A stretch of DNA of 64,000 nt from JANNSO01 sp964485395 (GTDB lineage: Bacteria > Spirochaetota > Spirochaetia > Treponematales > UBA12059). A model generated the notes under the pieces. It did not search any database and was not told the origin of the DNA. It worked only from the letters and a program-made list of their open reading frames with translations. The position numbers and the translations under genes are program-made. The stretch is from assembly GCA_964485395.1 (NCBI GenBank), contig CAZAJF010000001.1:62001-126000 (forward strand), in the 5' to 3' direction. This document shows, piece by piece, positions 25,131-33,879 of the stretch (position 1 is its first letter; the number at the start of each line of letters is the position of its first letter).

Positions 25131-25488
25131 ACGACCCAGCGGGCGGAGGTGGCTGTCCGTTATGTTATAGGCTTCGGCCGGGCCTAGGCTATTGCAAGTA
25201 TCAACCCCCACGCTCCAGGCAAAACCAAGCTCCTCCCATTCTCCCCCTCTATCCGATTGCCAATTGAAATCCCTTGCTAATATCCCGTTTCCACCCCGCA
25301 ACTCACCTGGAAGATCGTGACGTTAGAAGGGGGTGTAAAACCTGAATACTGTCCAATGGAACAACAGTATAATGCCGCGCAGAAAAATCGCATGGAATTT
25401 TACATTTAACAATGAGCTTGCAGGTTAAAAGCAGCGGCAGCGTCGGGAAGGCTGTAATAAACACCAAATTATAGTAGACTCCATTGAT
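25131..25488. other. 358-bp intergenic region between the two AraC genes
   Basis: No coding frame, repeat or terminator was recognised. Near its end TATAGT (25470-25475) is a possible -10 box 13 bp before the next start codon, without a clear -35. Confidence 0.4.
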
Positions 25489-26691
25489 ATGACGATTCTT
25501 TGCATCATAGGACTGGCGTGGTCCACTTTAGGCATTGCGCTCGCTTTCCTATCCCCAGGAAATCCGCGCTCGGCGCGTTATAGTTTCACACTCGTCATGG
25601 TGGTGTTCTCTTGGCCGCTTGCCATGACACTCGTCTCGATTTCCCCGATGGCTGCCGACGCCTCCGCATTGATCCTCCTGCACGTCCATGCGGTTCCCTT
25701 CCTTTTCGGCCCTGCCCTCTATCTCTACGCGCGGAGTATCATGCGGCTCCAGCCGAAGGGACTGTGGCCCATTTCCGTCCATGCCATTCCCTTCATCACT
25801 CTTAATATCATCGAGCTCGCCTTGCCGGGGCTGTTCTCGCCCAGACAGGGGCTTCCTGCCGATGCGGGGCTGTCCAGCCCGATCGCGATTCTTGCCTTGG
25901 GTCTTTCGAACGCTGCCAGCGTCGTAGCCTACGGTCTAGCGACCTACCGCCTCATACTCCGCTATCGCCGTGACGCGGGAGATTTCTATTCGAGCGGGCA
26001 TGGCAAGTATACGCTCCGTTGGCTTGGGAATCTGACTAAGGCGTATCTCGCTGCCTTCGGCGCTTCTATCACGTTTCTCGCAATACTGCCGTTCCTGCCT
26101 GGATTCCCTTTTTTCTATCCCGAAATCGCGATCAATGCATCCATCGGCTTCTTTCTTTTCTTCTTCGTGCTCTTCGCCCATAACCAAGGCTTCCTAGCCG
26201 TCTATGATGAAAAAGGCACGCCTACCGTTCCAAAAGATGCGGCGATTCAGCCAACCCATGGAAGGGAAACGTCCAGTGGAGCGATAGTGGCGGAATCGAA
26301 ATACTCCAGATCCACCCTTGGGCAAGATGCCGTCGAATTGCTGTTTTCCCAGATGGAATCGTTTATGTACGAACAAAAGCCTTGGCTTAAACCTGAGCTT
26401 GATCTCGACGACCTCTCCCGCTCGCTTGGCTACAGCCGTCACGAAGTCTCGCAAACCATCAACTCGCTCACTAACGGTAATTTCTATTCCTACGTGAACC
26501 GCTTTCGGGTCGAAGCCTTCCTCCGCGCGATCGGCGAAGGCCAGCACGGCAGATATTCCTTCGTCACGATCGCCCTCGAATGCGGCTTCAATTCCCAATC
26601 GGCCTTTTACTCAGCGGTAAAAAAACAGACAGGCAAGACGCCAAAGGAACTAGTCCGATCCCTCCCTCCTCTATCCAACGCCAAGGCTTAG
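25489..26691 (+). CDS. Second membrane-anchored AraC-family regulator
   Basis: A 400-residue protein with the same plan as the preceding regulator: about seven N-terminal helices (1-235), a hydrophilic linker, and a C-terminal AraC domain (LDLDDLSRSLGYSRHEVSQTINS; YSFVTIALECGFNSQSAFYSAVKKQTGKTPKELVRS). The two regulators differ strongly in sequence, so they are not a recent tandem duplication. No Shine-Dalgarno is visible. The gene ends 141 bp before the VTC-DUF4956-CotH operon on the same strand and may regulate it; that is inference from position. Confidence 0.88.
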   Translation: MTILCIIGLAWSTLGIALAFLSPGNPRSARYSFTLVMVVFSWPLAMTLVSISPMAADASALILLHVHAVPFLFGPALYLYARSIMRLQPKGLWPISVHAIPFITLNIIELALPGLFSPRQGLPADAGLSSPIAILALGLSNAASVVAYGLATYRLILRYRRDAGDFYSSGHGKYTLRWLGNLTKAYLAAFGASITFLAILPFLPGFPFFYPEIAINASIGFFLFFFVLFAHNQGFLAVYDEKGTPTVPKDAAIQPTHGRETSSGAIVAESKYSRSTLGQDAVELLFSQMESFMYEQKPWLKPELDLDDLSRSLGYSRHEVSQTINSLTNGNFYSYVNRFRVEAFLRAIGEGQHGRYSFVTIALECGFNSQSAFYSAVKKQTGKTPKELVRSLPPLSNAKA

Positions 26692-26832
26692 CTCCTTCGT
26701 TCACCGATACTCCGCCTCCGCCATATAAATCTCCTGGCCGATCGGTCCGGAGGCTTTTGCCCAGTATCGCAGCTATGCTCGTCATCGTGGCGCCTGCGAT
26801 ATAAAACGCGGCCCGATACGATGGAGGGCACA

Positions 26833-27699
26833 ATGAATTTGGCGAGGACGAAGGCAGCTGCTGAACCAGAACGGGTTGGCCCGGTGATAAAAGATTTCGA
26901 TCGGTCGCTTACAAGAGTGGATCCGGATGGAAGCCTGATCCGCCAGTTCAACCGTTTCGAGCTCAAGTACCTGTTGACTAAAGAAGAAGCCGAGCGCGTC
27001 GAATCGGCGATGGGGTCCTATCTTGTGCCAGACGAACATGGAGACGGCAAAGGCGATTACCCGATAGAGAGCCTGTATTATGATTCGCCCGATCGGCGCT
27101 GCTATTGGGAGAAAGTCGAAGGGCTCAAGTTCAGGCGAAAGCTGCGCATACGGCGATATGGGGGTTGCGGGCCGCTTCTGGGCACGAGCCCGGTATTCGT
27201 CGAGATCAAGCAAAGGGTTGATCGGGTGACTCAGAAGCGCCGGATGAAACTCTCCTACGCGGATTCCCTGGAACTCTGCTCGGGATCAAGCGCTGCCTCC
27301 GGGAGGGCCATCGACGAAACCATAGCCGCGGAGATCGTCGTCTTCGCCGATGAATACCGGCTTGCTCCATCCTGCATAATCAGCTACACGCGGAGGGCCC
27401 TCATCGGCACGAAGTACGACTCAGGCTTGCGCGTCACTTTTGACTCCGACCTACGGTTCCGGACGGCGGACCTCGATTTAGCCACTACGGAACGCGGCAG
27501 GCGAATGCTTCCGCCGGGCTCCGTCGTCATGGAGATCAAGGTCAATGAACGCGTGCCTTACTGGCTCGTGGAACTCGTCGCGGCGCGAAACCTGCGCCTT
27601 GCCCGAATCAGCAAATATTGCCGAGGCCTCGATGCCGCGGCTGAATACCAGATAGGCGGAGCCCGTCGCAGGGCATCGCAGGAAAGGACTCGCACATGA
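26833..27699 (+). CDS. VTC-domain (polyphosphate polymerase-like) protein
   Basis: A 288-residue cytoplasmic protein with the VTC/CYTH-type tunnel motifs: FNRFELKYLLTKEEAE (39-54), IESLYYDSPDRRCYW, LKFRRKLRIRRYG (basic tunnel residues), VFVEIKQRVDRVTQKRR, and the C-terminal VVMEIKVNERVPYWL and ISKYCRG. In yeast the VTC domain polymerises polyphosphate from ATP; in bacteria it is mostly found, as here, beside DUF4956 and CotH genes, and its product is unproven. The start at 26833 is preferred to 26821 because GGAGGG sits 7 bp in front. Its stop overlaps the next start as ATGA. Confidence 0.88.
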   Translation: MNLARTKAAAEPERVGPVIKDFDRSLTRVDPDGSLIRQFNRFELKYLLTKEEAERVESAMGSYLVPDEHGDGKGDYPIESLYYDSPDRRCYWEKVEGLKFRRKLRIRRYGGCGPLLGTSPVFVEIKQRVDRVTQKRRMKLSYADSLELCSGSSAASGRAIDETIAAEIVVFADEYRLAPSCIISYTRRALIGTKYDSGLRVTFDSDLRFRTADLDLATTERGRRMLPPGSVVMEIKVNERVPYWLVELVAARNLRLARISKYCRGLDAAAEYQIGGARRRASQERTRT

Positions 27700-28388
27700 A
27701 CTCATTAGAAGCTTTTTTCAATTTCCAGGACTTGACCGGGACGTTCTCGGTCACCGACATTGCCCTCTGCCTGACCTTGAGCTTCGCTCTGACGGCCATC
27801 ATCGGACTCGTTTACCGGCACACTCATCGCGGCACATCGTACACCCAGAGTTTCGTACAGACGCTCGTTCTTATGGGAATGGTCGTCGGTCTCATCATGC
27901 TGGTCGTCGGTTCCAATATCGCGAGGGCCTTCTCGCTCGTCGGGGCCCTCTCGATCATCCGCTTCCGGAATGCCGTCAAGGAGACCCGCGACGTTGGTTT
28001 CGTATTCTTCGCGATGGCGATCGGCATGGCTGCGGGAACCCGTTTCTACCTCCTGGCGGCGATCGGCACCGCGGTGATCTGTCTTGCCTTGCTCATGATG
28101 AACAAGTTCAACTGGTACGCGAGGAACGAGGCTGCCCAACTTCTCAAGGTTCAGGTCCCGATAGACATGAATTTTGATAGTCTGCTCGACGATGCATTCC
28201 TGAAATTTACGGAAACCTCAGAACTCGTAAGCGTCGAAAGCGTCCGCGCCGGAGCTTTGACCGAGCTGGTCTACAGCCTTCGCGTCAAAAAAAATACTTC
28301 CGTCCAAGCCCTGCTCGAGGAAGTGCGCAAGCGAAACGGCAACAATAAAGTGACCATCCATACCGGCTACAACAGCACGGATCTCTAA
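27696..28388 (+). CDS. DUF4956 membrane protein
   Basis: A 230-residue protein: four to five hydrophobic helices in residues 18-135, including the family hallmark SLVGALSIIRFRNAVKETRDVGFVFFAMAIGMAAG, then a cytoplasmic ferredoxin-like C-terminal domain (residues 145-230). The family regularly accompanies VTC and CotH genes and may form the membrane part of a polyphosphate- or phosphate-handling complex; that role is inferred. ATGA overlap with the VTC gene indicates coupling. Confidence 0.88.
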   Translation: MNSLEAFFNFQDLTGTFSVTDIALCLTLSFALTAIIGLVYRHTHRGTSYTQSFVQTLVLMGMVVGLIMLVVGSNIARAFSLVGALSIIRFRNAVKETRDVGFVFFAMAIGMAAGTRFYLLAAIGTAVICLALLMMNKFNWYARNEAAQLLKVQVPIDMNFDSLLDDAFLKFTETSELVSVESVRAGALTELVYSLRVKKNTSVQALLEEVRKRNGNNKVTIHTGYNSTDL

Positions 28389-28410
28389 GCGACACTTAGT
28401 AGAGGCAATC

Positions 28411-29880
28411 ATGAAACTTGTAATCAGGCGTTATTGGCCGATCCCGGCGCTGCTGATCATCGGCTTGGCATGTCTCTTAACCTTCGGGGGAGCGACTCGA
28501 ATCATTCCCTGCGTTGTTGAGGGGCAGCCGAATCCCGAGACCAAGCGCGATATCCTGGGTACCGTCGATCTGTTCGACGATTCGATCGTGCATGCAATCT
28601 CCATCGAGATGTCGCCTTCCGATCTCCCTAAGATGATCTCCACATATCGCGAGACTGGGGAGAAGGACTTTTTTCCGGCTATAATCGTCATCGACGGGAC
28701 ACGCATCGGGAAGGTTGGAATCCGTCTCAAGGGCAACTCTACCCTGGAAAGCGTTCTAGGAAAACCCGAAAATGTCGATGAAGAAAATACGAATGCCCCA
28801 AGACCTGGAACAAGCGAAAATAATGGCGGTCCAGTTTCCGGTAAAGGCGGTCCGCCGGGAGGCCCGAGGCCGACCAGGCCGCCTGTGGGTACTGTCGCGA
28901 AAGCAAACGACCAACCTTATTTAGATTCAAGCCGAAATCTGCCTTATCTAATTCGGTTCGACGAATTTGAACCCGGGCTGCGCTTTCAAGGCAAAGCGGA
29001 GATAGTACTCAGGGTGCGCGGCCATACGGAAGAGGATGCCGCAATGCTGGCCGAACTCGTCACGCGAGGAGCTTTCGAGACTGCAGGCCTGACTGTGCCT
29101 AAGATGGCATATGCGGGCGTTGCGGTCACCGGGTCGGATGAAAAGCTCTATGTAGTATCGGAGCATGTCGACGAGACCTATGTTGAAGGTCGTACTGAAT
29201 CCGATGGTTCGGGATATATTCTTTACAAATCATTGCCACGCGGAGATTTCCGCTATCGCGGCGAGGACCCAAGCGCATATGCGACGATCTTCGCCCAGAA
29301 GACCCAAAAAAAACACGACGACCTCGCGCCTCTCGTGGAGCTGATCCGCTTCGTCGCCCAGGCGAGCGATGAAGAGTTCGCGGCCGGTCTTTCCGAGCGA
29401 GTCGACATGGAATCGCTTTTTTCCTACCTGACCGTCAACAATCTTCTGGTCAACATGGATTCCCTCGGCGGCAACGGCAACAACTATTACCTTCTTTACT
29501 CAAAAGCGGAAAGCCGTTTCCGCTTCCTTCCCTGGGACATGAACGAAAGCCTGGGGCAGTTCTGGCTCTCTGAATCAAAGCCCACCGAACTGGATCCCGG
29601 GTATGAAACCGGTTTCCCGATGAAACATCGTCTCCTCGAGCGCCTGCTCGCGGTTCCGGCATTCGCAAGCCAGTATACACAGAGGTACGAAAGCCTATTC
29701 GCGAAGCTATTTGGAAACAGCGAGATATTCACCGCGATCGACCGCTTTGAGGGCGTGTTCTTGTCGGCGAGCGCGACAAGGAATCTGCTTGATCCGGTAA
29801 AATACCGAGCCGCGGCGGAAACGGCTCGCAACTTCCTTGCTGCGCGCTACGCATGGCTCCGCGAAAAACTCCTGCGCTGA
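28411..29880 (+). CDS. CotH-family protein kinase-like exported protein
   Basis: A 489-residue protein with an N-terminal signal anchor (RRYWPIPALLIIGLACLL). The CotH fold is recognisable from IVHAISIEMSPSDLPKM, the RLKGNST segment, the LPYLIRFDEF strand, MESLFSYLTVNNLLVNMDSLGGNGNNYYLLY and the metal-binding RFLPWDMNESLG with Asp376. CotH of spore formers phosphorylates coat proteins; homologues in non-spore-formers are widespread and lie outside the cytoplasm. A Gly/Pro-rich low-complexity insertion (about 125-165, including GGPPGGPRPTRPP) interrupts the domain. Third gene of the VTC operon, 22 bp after DUF4956. It ends 227 bp before a decayed region. Confidence 0.85.
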   Translation: MKLVIRRYWPIPALLIIGLACLLTFGGATRIIPCVVEGQPNPETKRDILGTVDLFDDSIVHAISIEMSPSDLPKMISTYRETGEKDFFPAIIVIDGTRIGKVGIRLKGNSTLESVLGKPENVDEENTNAPRPGTSENNGGPVSGKGGPPGGPRPTRPPVGTVAKANDQPYLDSSRNLPYLIRFDEFEPGLRFQGKAEIVLRVRGHTEEDAAMLAELVTRGAFETAGLTVPKMAYAGVAVTGSDEKLYVVSEHVDETYVEGRTESDGSGYILYKSLPRGDFRYRGEDPSAYATIFAQKTQKKHDDLAPLVELIRFVAQASDEEFAAGLSERVDMESLFSYLTVNNLLVNMDSLGGNGNNYYLLYSKAESRFRFLPWDMNESLGQFWLSESKPTELDPGYETGFPMKHRLLERLLAVPAFASQYTQRYESLFAKLFGNSEIFTAIDRFEGVFLSASATRNLLDPVKYRAAAETARNFLAARYAWLREKLLR

Positions 29881-30071
29881 TGCGGAGGCATTTCGAGGGT
29901 ATGGAGATCTCCCCGATCGTGATGGCTTTTCTACAGGCCAAGCGGATTTACGTACTTGTTTCGCAACCCTCTTTTTTTGATATAGAAATGCGGGAACGCC
30001 TAATCTTCATTCAGTGCAGCTTATCGGTTAAAGCAGGCGCAGCGACGTATGGATGCGCCAGCGAATACCCT

Positions 30072-30101
30072 TAGACCGGAAGGTCGACTCCCGCGAGTCC
30101 C
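30072..30101. repeat. Dispersed T-arm-like repeat, copy at 30 kb
   Basis: ACCGGAAGGTCGACTCCCGCGAGTCCC; closest to the interrupted copy at 14569-14600. No tRNA or tmRNA body precedes it. Confidence 0.45.
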
Positions 30102-30106
30102 GTAGA

Positions 30107-30335
30107 TCATCCCTTTTGTTTCAGGTATTTTTCCTCGAAGCCGCCGAGCATCGCGTGGAGCTCCTCGCGCCTGCCCGGGCCGACGGCGCGAGAGCTCGGG
30201 CAAGGCTCCGGAGTGGTCGATTTCAGCATGGCTCTGCGCGGCGAAATCCAGTTTGTCAAGGAATTTCTTGGCGCACGGCAGCCAAGCCGTGTCTATGAGT
30301 GCGGTCTTGCCTTCTTCCAGGTCGTATGAATTGTT
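30107..30335 (-). pseudogene. Remnant of a flavodiiron (FprA-type) protein
   Basis: Read from 30335 on the minus strand, one frame gives NNSYDLEEGKTALIDTAWLP...KKFLDKLDFAA...SHAEIDHSGALPELSRR, which follows the metallo-beta-lactamase start of A-type flavoproteins (NSYL-x-x-x-EKTALIDT and NHAE-x-DHSGALPEL, the di-iron ligand motif). The segment between is too short and the frame is then lost. In a second frame it runs into REELHAMLGGFEEKYLKQKG and a stop at 30107, which may come from another gene. No start codon and no flavodoxin domain remain. Intact homologues reduce oxygen or nitric oxide in anaerobes. Confidence 0.5.
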
Positions 30336-30552
30336 GCTCGACCCTCAATGGGTCGATTACTCGCTCCCATGGATTTTTTTCAGCTCCCAATCTATCTTGC
30401 CAACCCAGGATACTAATTCCGTTACCTTACGGTTCATACACCCTCCTGCAGCTGATTCTTTCGACCCGACTATTTTCAATGTAATGAAGGTATGAAGTAA
30501 AGCAAACAGCGAAGGGCTGAAGGGAAGGATTATTTTAGAAGATTTCACTTCT

Positions 30553-31098
30553 TTATACCTTTATGAGACCGCGGAAGCCCCGTACGGCATAATACGAATC
30601 GGCTCCGTTGTGATACGTAAATACATGATCATACCTTCTGTCGCAGAACAAGGCGCCGCCGAGCTTTCTTATCGCCGCGGGAGTTTTTACCCAACACGAA
30701 GTCTTAATGTCGAACTCTCCCAGCTTCTGCAATTCTTTATACTGATCCTCGTCAAGCACTTCGATACCTATTTTTTCGGCCAATTCCATGGCGCTCGTCT
30801 TGGGCTTGTTCTCCTTCCTGGAATCCAGCGCTTCCTTGTCATAGCAGATACTTCTGCGTCCGACGGGCGATTCTTTGGAACAGTCGCAAAAAATGAATGA
30901 ACCGTCAGCCTTGTCGTAGCCGATGACATCCGGTTCACCGCCGGAAAGCTCCATCCGTTCCAACGTCTGCAGTACCGGCTCATTTTGCTCAAGTCTCGAT
31001 TCGACAGCCTTCCATTCCAGACCTTCATGAAGCCTCATGTTCTCGGCGAACCGGTTTTCCAACGTGTTCAGCAATTTTTCTTTATCGCCCATTTTCAT
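30553..31098 (-). CDS. DUF4256 domain protein
   Basis: A 181-residue soluble protein that matches the DUF4256 pattern throughout: WKAVESRLEQNEP, GGEPDVIGYDKADGSFIFCDCSKESP, GRRSICYDKEALDSRKENKP, LQKLGEFDIKTSCWVKTP, GGALFCDRRYDHVFTYHNGADSYYAVRGFRG. Function unknown. ATG at 31098 has GAGGAAT in front; an ATG 12 codons upstream is possible but lacks a ribosome site. Monocistronic as far as visible. Confidence 0.85.
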   Translation of the reverse strand: MKMGDKEKLLNTLENRFAENMRLHEGLEWKAVESRLEQNEPVLQTLERMELSGGEPDVIGYDKADGSFIFCDCSKESPVGRRSICYDKEALDSRKENKPKTSAMELAEKIGIEVLDEDQYKELQKLGEFDIKTSCWVKTPAAIRKLGGALFCDRRYDHVFTYHNGADSYYAVRGFRGLIKV

Positions 31099-31382
31099 AT
31101 ATTCCTCGCTTTCAAGAAAAATACTTCTTCGCACCAGAACCGATAATCCTCAGTGTATCACAGCAAGACGACCTCCGAACGATTTATCCAGCTTCCGAAG
31201 CCATGTTCTCCCATAACTCCTTCTTGCCTTTCAGCTCCTTGCATGAGGATGCGGCTGAGCCCGAACCCCAGCCAAAGCAAGCGCTTCACTTTCTCGGTAA
31301 ATCATGCTATTACTGTTCTCCATGGAAACATATAGTAGTATTTTCTGCCTGCCCCACCCCGCGACCTCGACGGTTATTGCCA

Positions 31383-32708
31383 ATGCTTTTTGAAATTTCG
31401 GTCATCCTCGTTTTCATCCTCATCAACGGCTTTTTCTCCCTGTCGGAAATGGCCATAGTCTCTTCCCGGAAGGCCCGCTTGCGGCAACGGGTGGAATCCG
31501 GCCATAAAGGCGCAAAGCTCGCGCTCGAGACGGCGGAAAAACCGGGGCGATTCCTGTCCACCGTACAAATCGTAATCACGCTCATGGGTACGATCGCCGG
31601 AGCCTTCGGCGGAGCCACCGTAGCCGAGGAACTTATTCCCGTGTTCCTGGGCATGGGGCTCAGCCGAGAGTACAGCGAGCCGTTGGCCTTCGGCCTGGTC
31701 GTGGCGACCACTACGTTTCTCTCCGTAGTATTCGGGGAACTCGTTCCCAAGAACCTGGCATTGGCCCGCCCTGAGACGATCGCGGGTTTCGTTGCCTACC
31801 CGATGCGATTTTTCTCCCTCGTTTTCTCTCCCGTCGTCCGCGTGCTTACCGGAACCACGGACCTGATACTCAAGATATTCGGGGCCAAGCAGAGCGATGA
31901 GCCGCAGGTAACCGAGGAAGAGGTAAAAATCCTCATTACGCAAGGTACCGAAACGGGAATTTTCGACAAGCGCGAAAAGGAAATGTTCGAGGGGATACTG
32001 TACCTCGGCGATAAAAAAGTAACGACATTCATGACTCCGCGCACCGATATCGTTTTTTTGGACAAGGCGGACTCTCATCAGGAACACGTAAAATCCATAA
32101 TCGCCAACGCCAGATTCAGCGCCTTGCCCGTCGTGGACGGGGACATGGATCGCCTGCAGGGCGTCGTGCAGATCAAGCGGGCACTGGCCGCGATCGCCGA
32201 TGGAAAAATGGACTCGATCGATGCATTCATCGAAAAGCCTCTGTTCGTGCCGGATTCCATGGGCGCGCTGGATCTTTTTTCGCGCTTCAAGTCGAGCGCG
32301 ATCCGGATAGCCATCCTGATCGATGAATACGGCGGAGTATCGGGAATGGTAACCTTTTCCGATCTCATGGAAACGATCCTCGGCGAAGTCGAATCCAAGG
32401 AAGGGAAAAACCATCCGGAGATCACCCCCAGGAAAGACGGATCATATTTGATCGACGGCAGCCTCTCCATCGACGACCTTGCGGAGTTGCTCAAGTTGGA
32501 TTCCTCCGTATTCTCGAGCGATTATGAGACGCTGGCGGGTTTCATCCTCGACAGACTGGGTTACATCCCCCGCACGGGAGAGTCTTTTCAGTTTGAATCG
32601 TGGACTTTCGAGATAGTGGACATGGACGGCAACCGCGTGGATAAGCTGCTGGTTTCCAAAATAAGCCAAGCCCCCGAAGCCGTCGAAAAAAACGGTGCTT
32701 CCGGGTAG
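31383..32708 (+). CDS. CNNM/CorC/HlyC-type membrane protein (DUF21 - CBS pair - CorC_HlyC)
   Basis: A 441-residue protein. The DUF21 membrane domain covers about residues 1-190 (ILVFILINGFFSLSEMAIVSSRKARLRQ, ...VFGELVPKNLALARPE), followed by a CBS pair (FMTPRTDIVFLDKA..., then FVPDSMGALDLFSRFKSS) and a C-terminal CorC_HlyC domain (YLIDGSLSIDDLAELL, GFILDRLGYIP, FEIVDMDGNRVDKL). Family members are linked to Mg2+/Co2+ efflux or homeostasis; older annotations call them haemolysins. ATG at 31383 gives the family's usual N-terminus; the 60-codon upstream extension has no membrane domain and is rejected. No clear ribosome site. Confidence 0.9.
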   Translation: MLFEISVILVFILINGFFSLSEMAIVSSRKARLRQRVESGHKGAKLALETAEKPGRFLSTVQIVITLMGTIAGAFGGATVAEELIPVFLGMGLSREYSEPLAFGLVVATTTFLSVVFGELVPKNLALARPETIAGFVAYPMRFFSLVFSPVVRVLTGTTDLILKIFGAKQSDEPQVTEEEVKILITQGTETGIFDKREKEMFEGILYLGDKKVTTFMTPRTDIVFLDKADSHQEHVKSIIANARFSALPVVDGDMDRLQGVVQIKRALAAIADGKMDSIDAFIEKPLFVPDSMGALDLFSRFKSSAIRIAILIDEYGGVSGMVTFSDLMETILGEVESKEGKNHPEITPRKDGSYLIDGSLSIDDLAELLKLDSSVFSSDYETLAGFILDRLGYIPRTGESFQFESWTFEIVDMDGNRVDKLLVSKISQAPEAVEKNGASG

Positions 32709-32742
32709 GGCTTTCAGGCTCATCCCGGTCGCATTTCCAAGG

Positions 32743-33096
32743 TCAACTCCGCAGAATTTTTTCCATGGGCTTGCCCTTGGCCAATTCGTCAACCAGCTTG
32801 TCCAAGCACCTGACGAGCCGAACGATCCGGTCTTCGATCTCTTCCACGCGATAGCCGCAAATAAGCCCGGTGACTTTACCGGCATTCGCGTTGATCTGCG
32901 GCGCTTCGCTAAAGAAGCGCTCGAAGTCGGTATTCATTTCAATTTGTCTGATCAGGGATTTTTCGTCGTAGCCGGTCAACCAGTATATAACCCCGTCAAG
33001 CTCCTCTTTCGTTCTCCCTTTCTTTTCCACTTTATTCAGATAGAGTGGATAAACGGTTGCGAAAGGCATTGCATAAAATCTTGACTGCTTGTCCAT
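32743..33096 (-). CDS. DUF2200 domain protein
   Basis: A 117-residue soluble protein. The whole length fits DUF2200: FYAMPFATVYPLYLNKVEKKGRTKEE, YWLTGYDEKSL, TDFERFFSEAPQINANAGKVTGLICGYRVEEIED, CLDKLVDELAKGKPMEKIL. Function unknown. ATG 33096 is preferred to an upstream in-frame codon because the family begins there; AAAGGATAC precedes it. It is convergent with the CorC-type gene. Confidence 0.85.
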   Translation of the reverse strand: MDKQSRFYAMPFATVYPLYLNKVEKKGRTKEELDGVIYWLTGYDEKSLIRQIEMNTDFERFFSEAPQINANAGKVTGLICGYRVEEIEDRIVRLVRCLDKLVDELAKGKPMEKILRS

Positions 33097-33144
33097 TATG
33101 TATCCTTTCGTAGCGGCAGGGCAAACGCGGAGTCTCCGAGACAA

Positions 33145-33495
33145 TCACGGCTTGGAAACGCCCTGCCCTTTGACTATGCGCTTTCCGAATGCGCGGGCTC
33201 GGTCGAGATCGGCCGCATTCGGGTGCCCTGCCTTGAAAAGCAGGAACTTGCCTTCGCAGTAGAAGCTCTCTGGGACGAAGTTCGGTCCACGGCTTCGAAG
33301 GCCCGCTTCCATCAGCTTGGCGGCGGCAGCGCTGAAGCCGGTACAGTAAACTGCTACGCGCTTCACCTTGGCCGTGTCCCTCCTGTCTTCCCTTATGTAC
33401 CTTACTTTTTCTAAACCTCGTCGAATCATCAGCTGCCTTACCGGTTTTTCCTGATCTATAATAATGTATCCTCGAGGATCCGTCGATGCCCTCAC
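33145..33495 (-). pseudogene. C-terminal remnant of a flavodoxin-family protein
   Basis: The open frame has 116 codons, but only the part from about residue 43 (VKRVAVYCTGFSAAAAKLMEAGLRSRG...FYCEGKFLLF...HPNAADLDRARAFGKRI) looks like a protein family, the second half of a flavodoxin fold. The FMN-phosphate loop and the first half are missing, and the preceding 42 residues are not flavodoxin-like. It stops 48 bp upstream of the DUF2200 gene. Could instead be a short expressed protein. Confidence 0.5.
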
Positions 33496-33504
33496 CGGGG
33501 CTGA

Positions 33505-33870
33505 TTTCGTCGCAAGCGGCTCTCGTATTCACCGAGGCTGTTTGCCAAGGCGTGGATGAAGACCCTCGGTACGGATCCCCAGCATACGCTACCTGAAACC
33601 GAGAAAAAGCAGATGCCGTTATTATTCGCAAAAGACCTATTATCCTCGGACCTTATGGTCTACGTGATGATGGCGCTCGTGCACAGCCTCAACGCTTCGA
33701 GCTTCTGCATGGCGCCGTTATCGGCCTTGTTTTTTGGGTGGGATATACTCTTACGCACAGCTTGAATACTCTAGAGGAAGGAAGAAAAGCAATCGTACTC
33801 GTCATCAACAACGGCCTATTCCTGCTTACATACATTACCTTCGGCGGGATCTTGGCGTTCTGGAAGCAAC
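33505..33870 (+). pseudogene. DUF1761 membrane protein, truncated and frameshifted
   Basis: Frame 1 reads RLFAKAWMKTLGTDPQHTLPE...QMPLLFAKDLLSSDLMVYVMMALVHSLNASSF, then the DUF1761 pattern continues in another frame as WHGAVIGLVFWVGYTLTHSL...RKAIVLVINNGLFLLTYITFGGILAFWKQ. Loss of a single G next to 33707 (TTCTGCATGG in place of TTCTGGCATGG) explains the shift exactly. The N-terminal helix and start codon are also gone. The 3' end runs into ATPase copy B, suggesting that element inserted at the gene's end. Confidence 0.75.
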
Positions 33871-33879
33871 TAAAAGTAA

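Larger units (their letters stand above)
29881..30552. other. 672-bp decayed region with a T-arm-like repeat and gene remnants
   Basis: 29881-30060 shows nothing recognisable. 30072-30101 reads ACCGGAAGGTCGACTCCCGCGAGTCCC, close to 14566-14596 near ssrA. A flavodiiron remnant follows on the minus strand (30107-30335). 30345-30552 is AT-rich and without a convincing gene; frames there are short and unlike any family I know. Confidence 0.45.

Noticed and set aside
31374..32414. 346-codon minus-strand frame opposite the CorC-type gene
   Set aside because: Shadow of a strongly conserved coding region; composition unlike a real protein.
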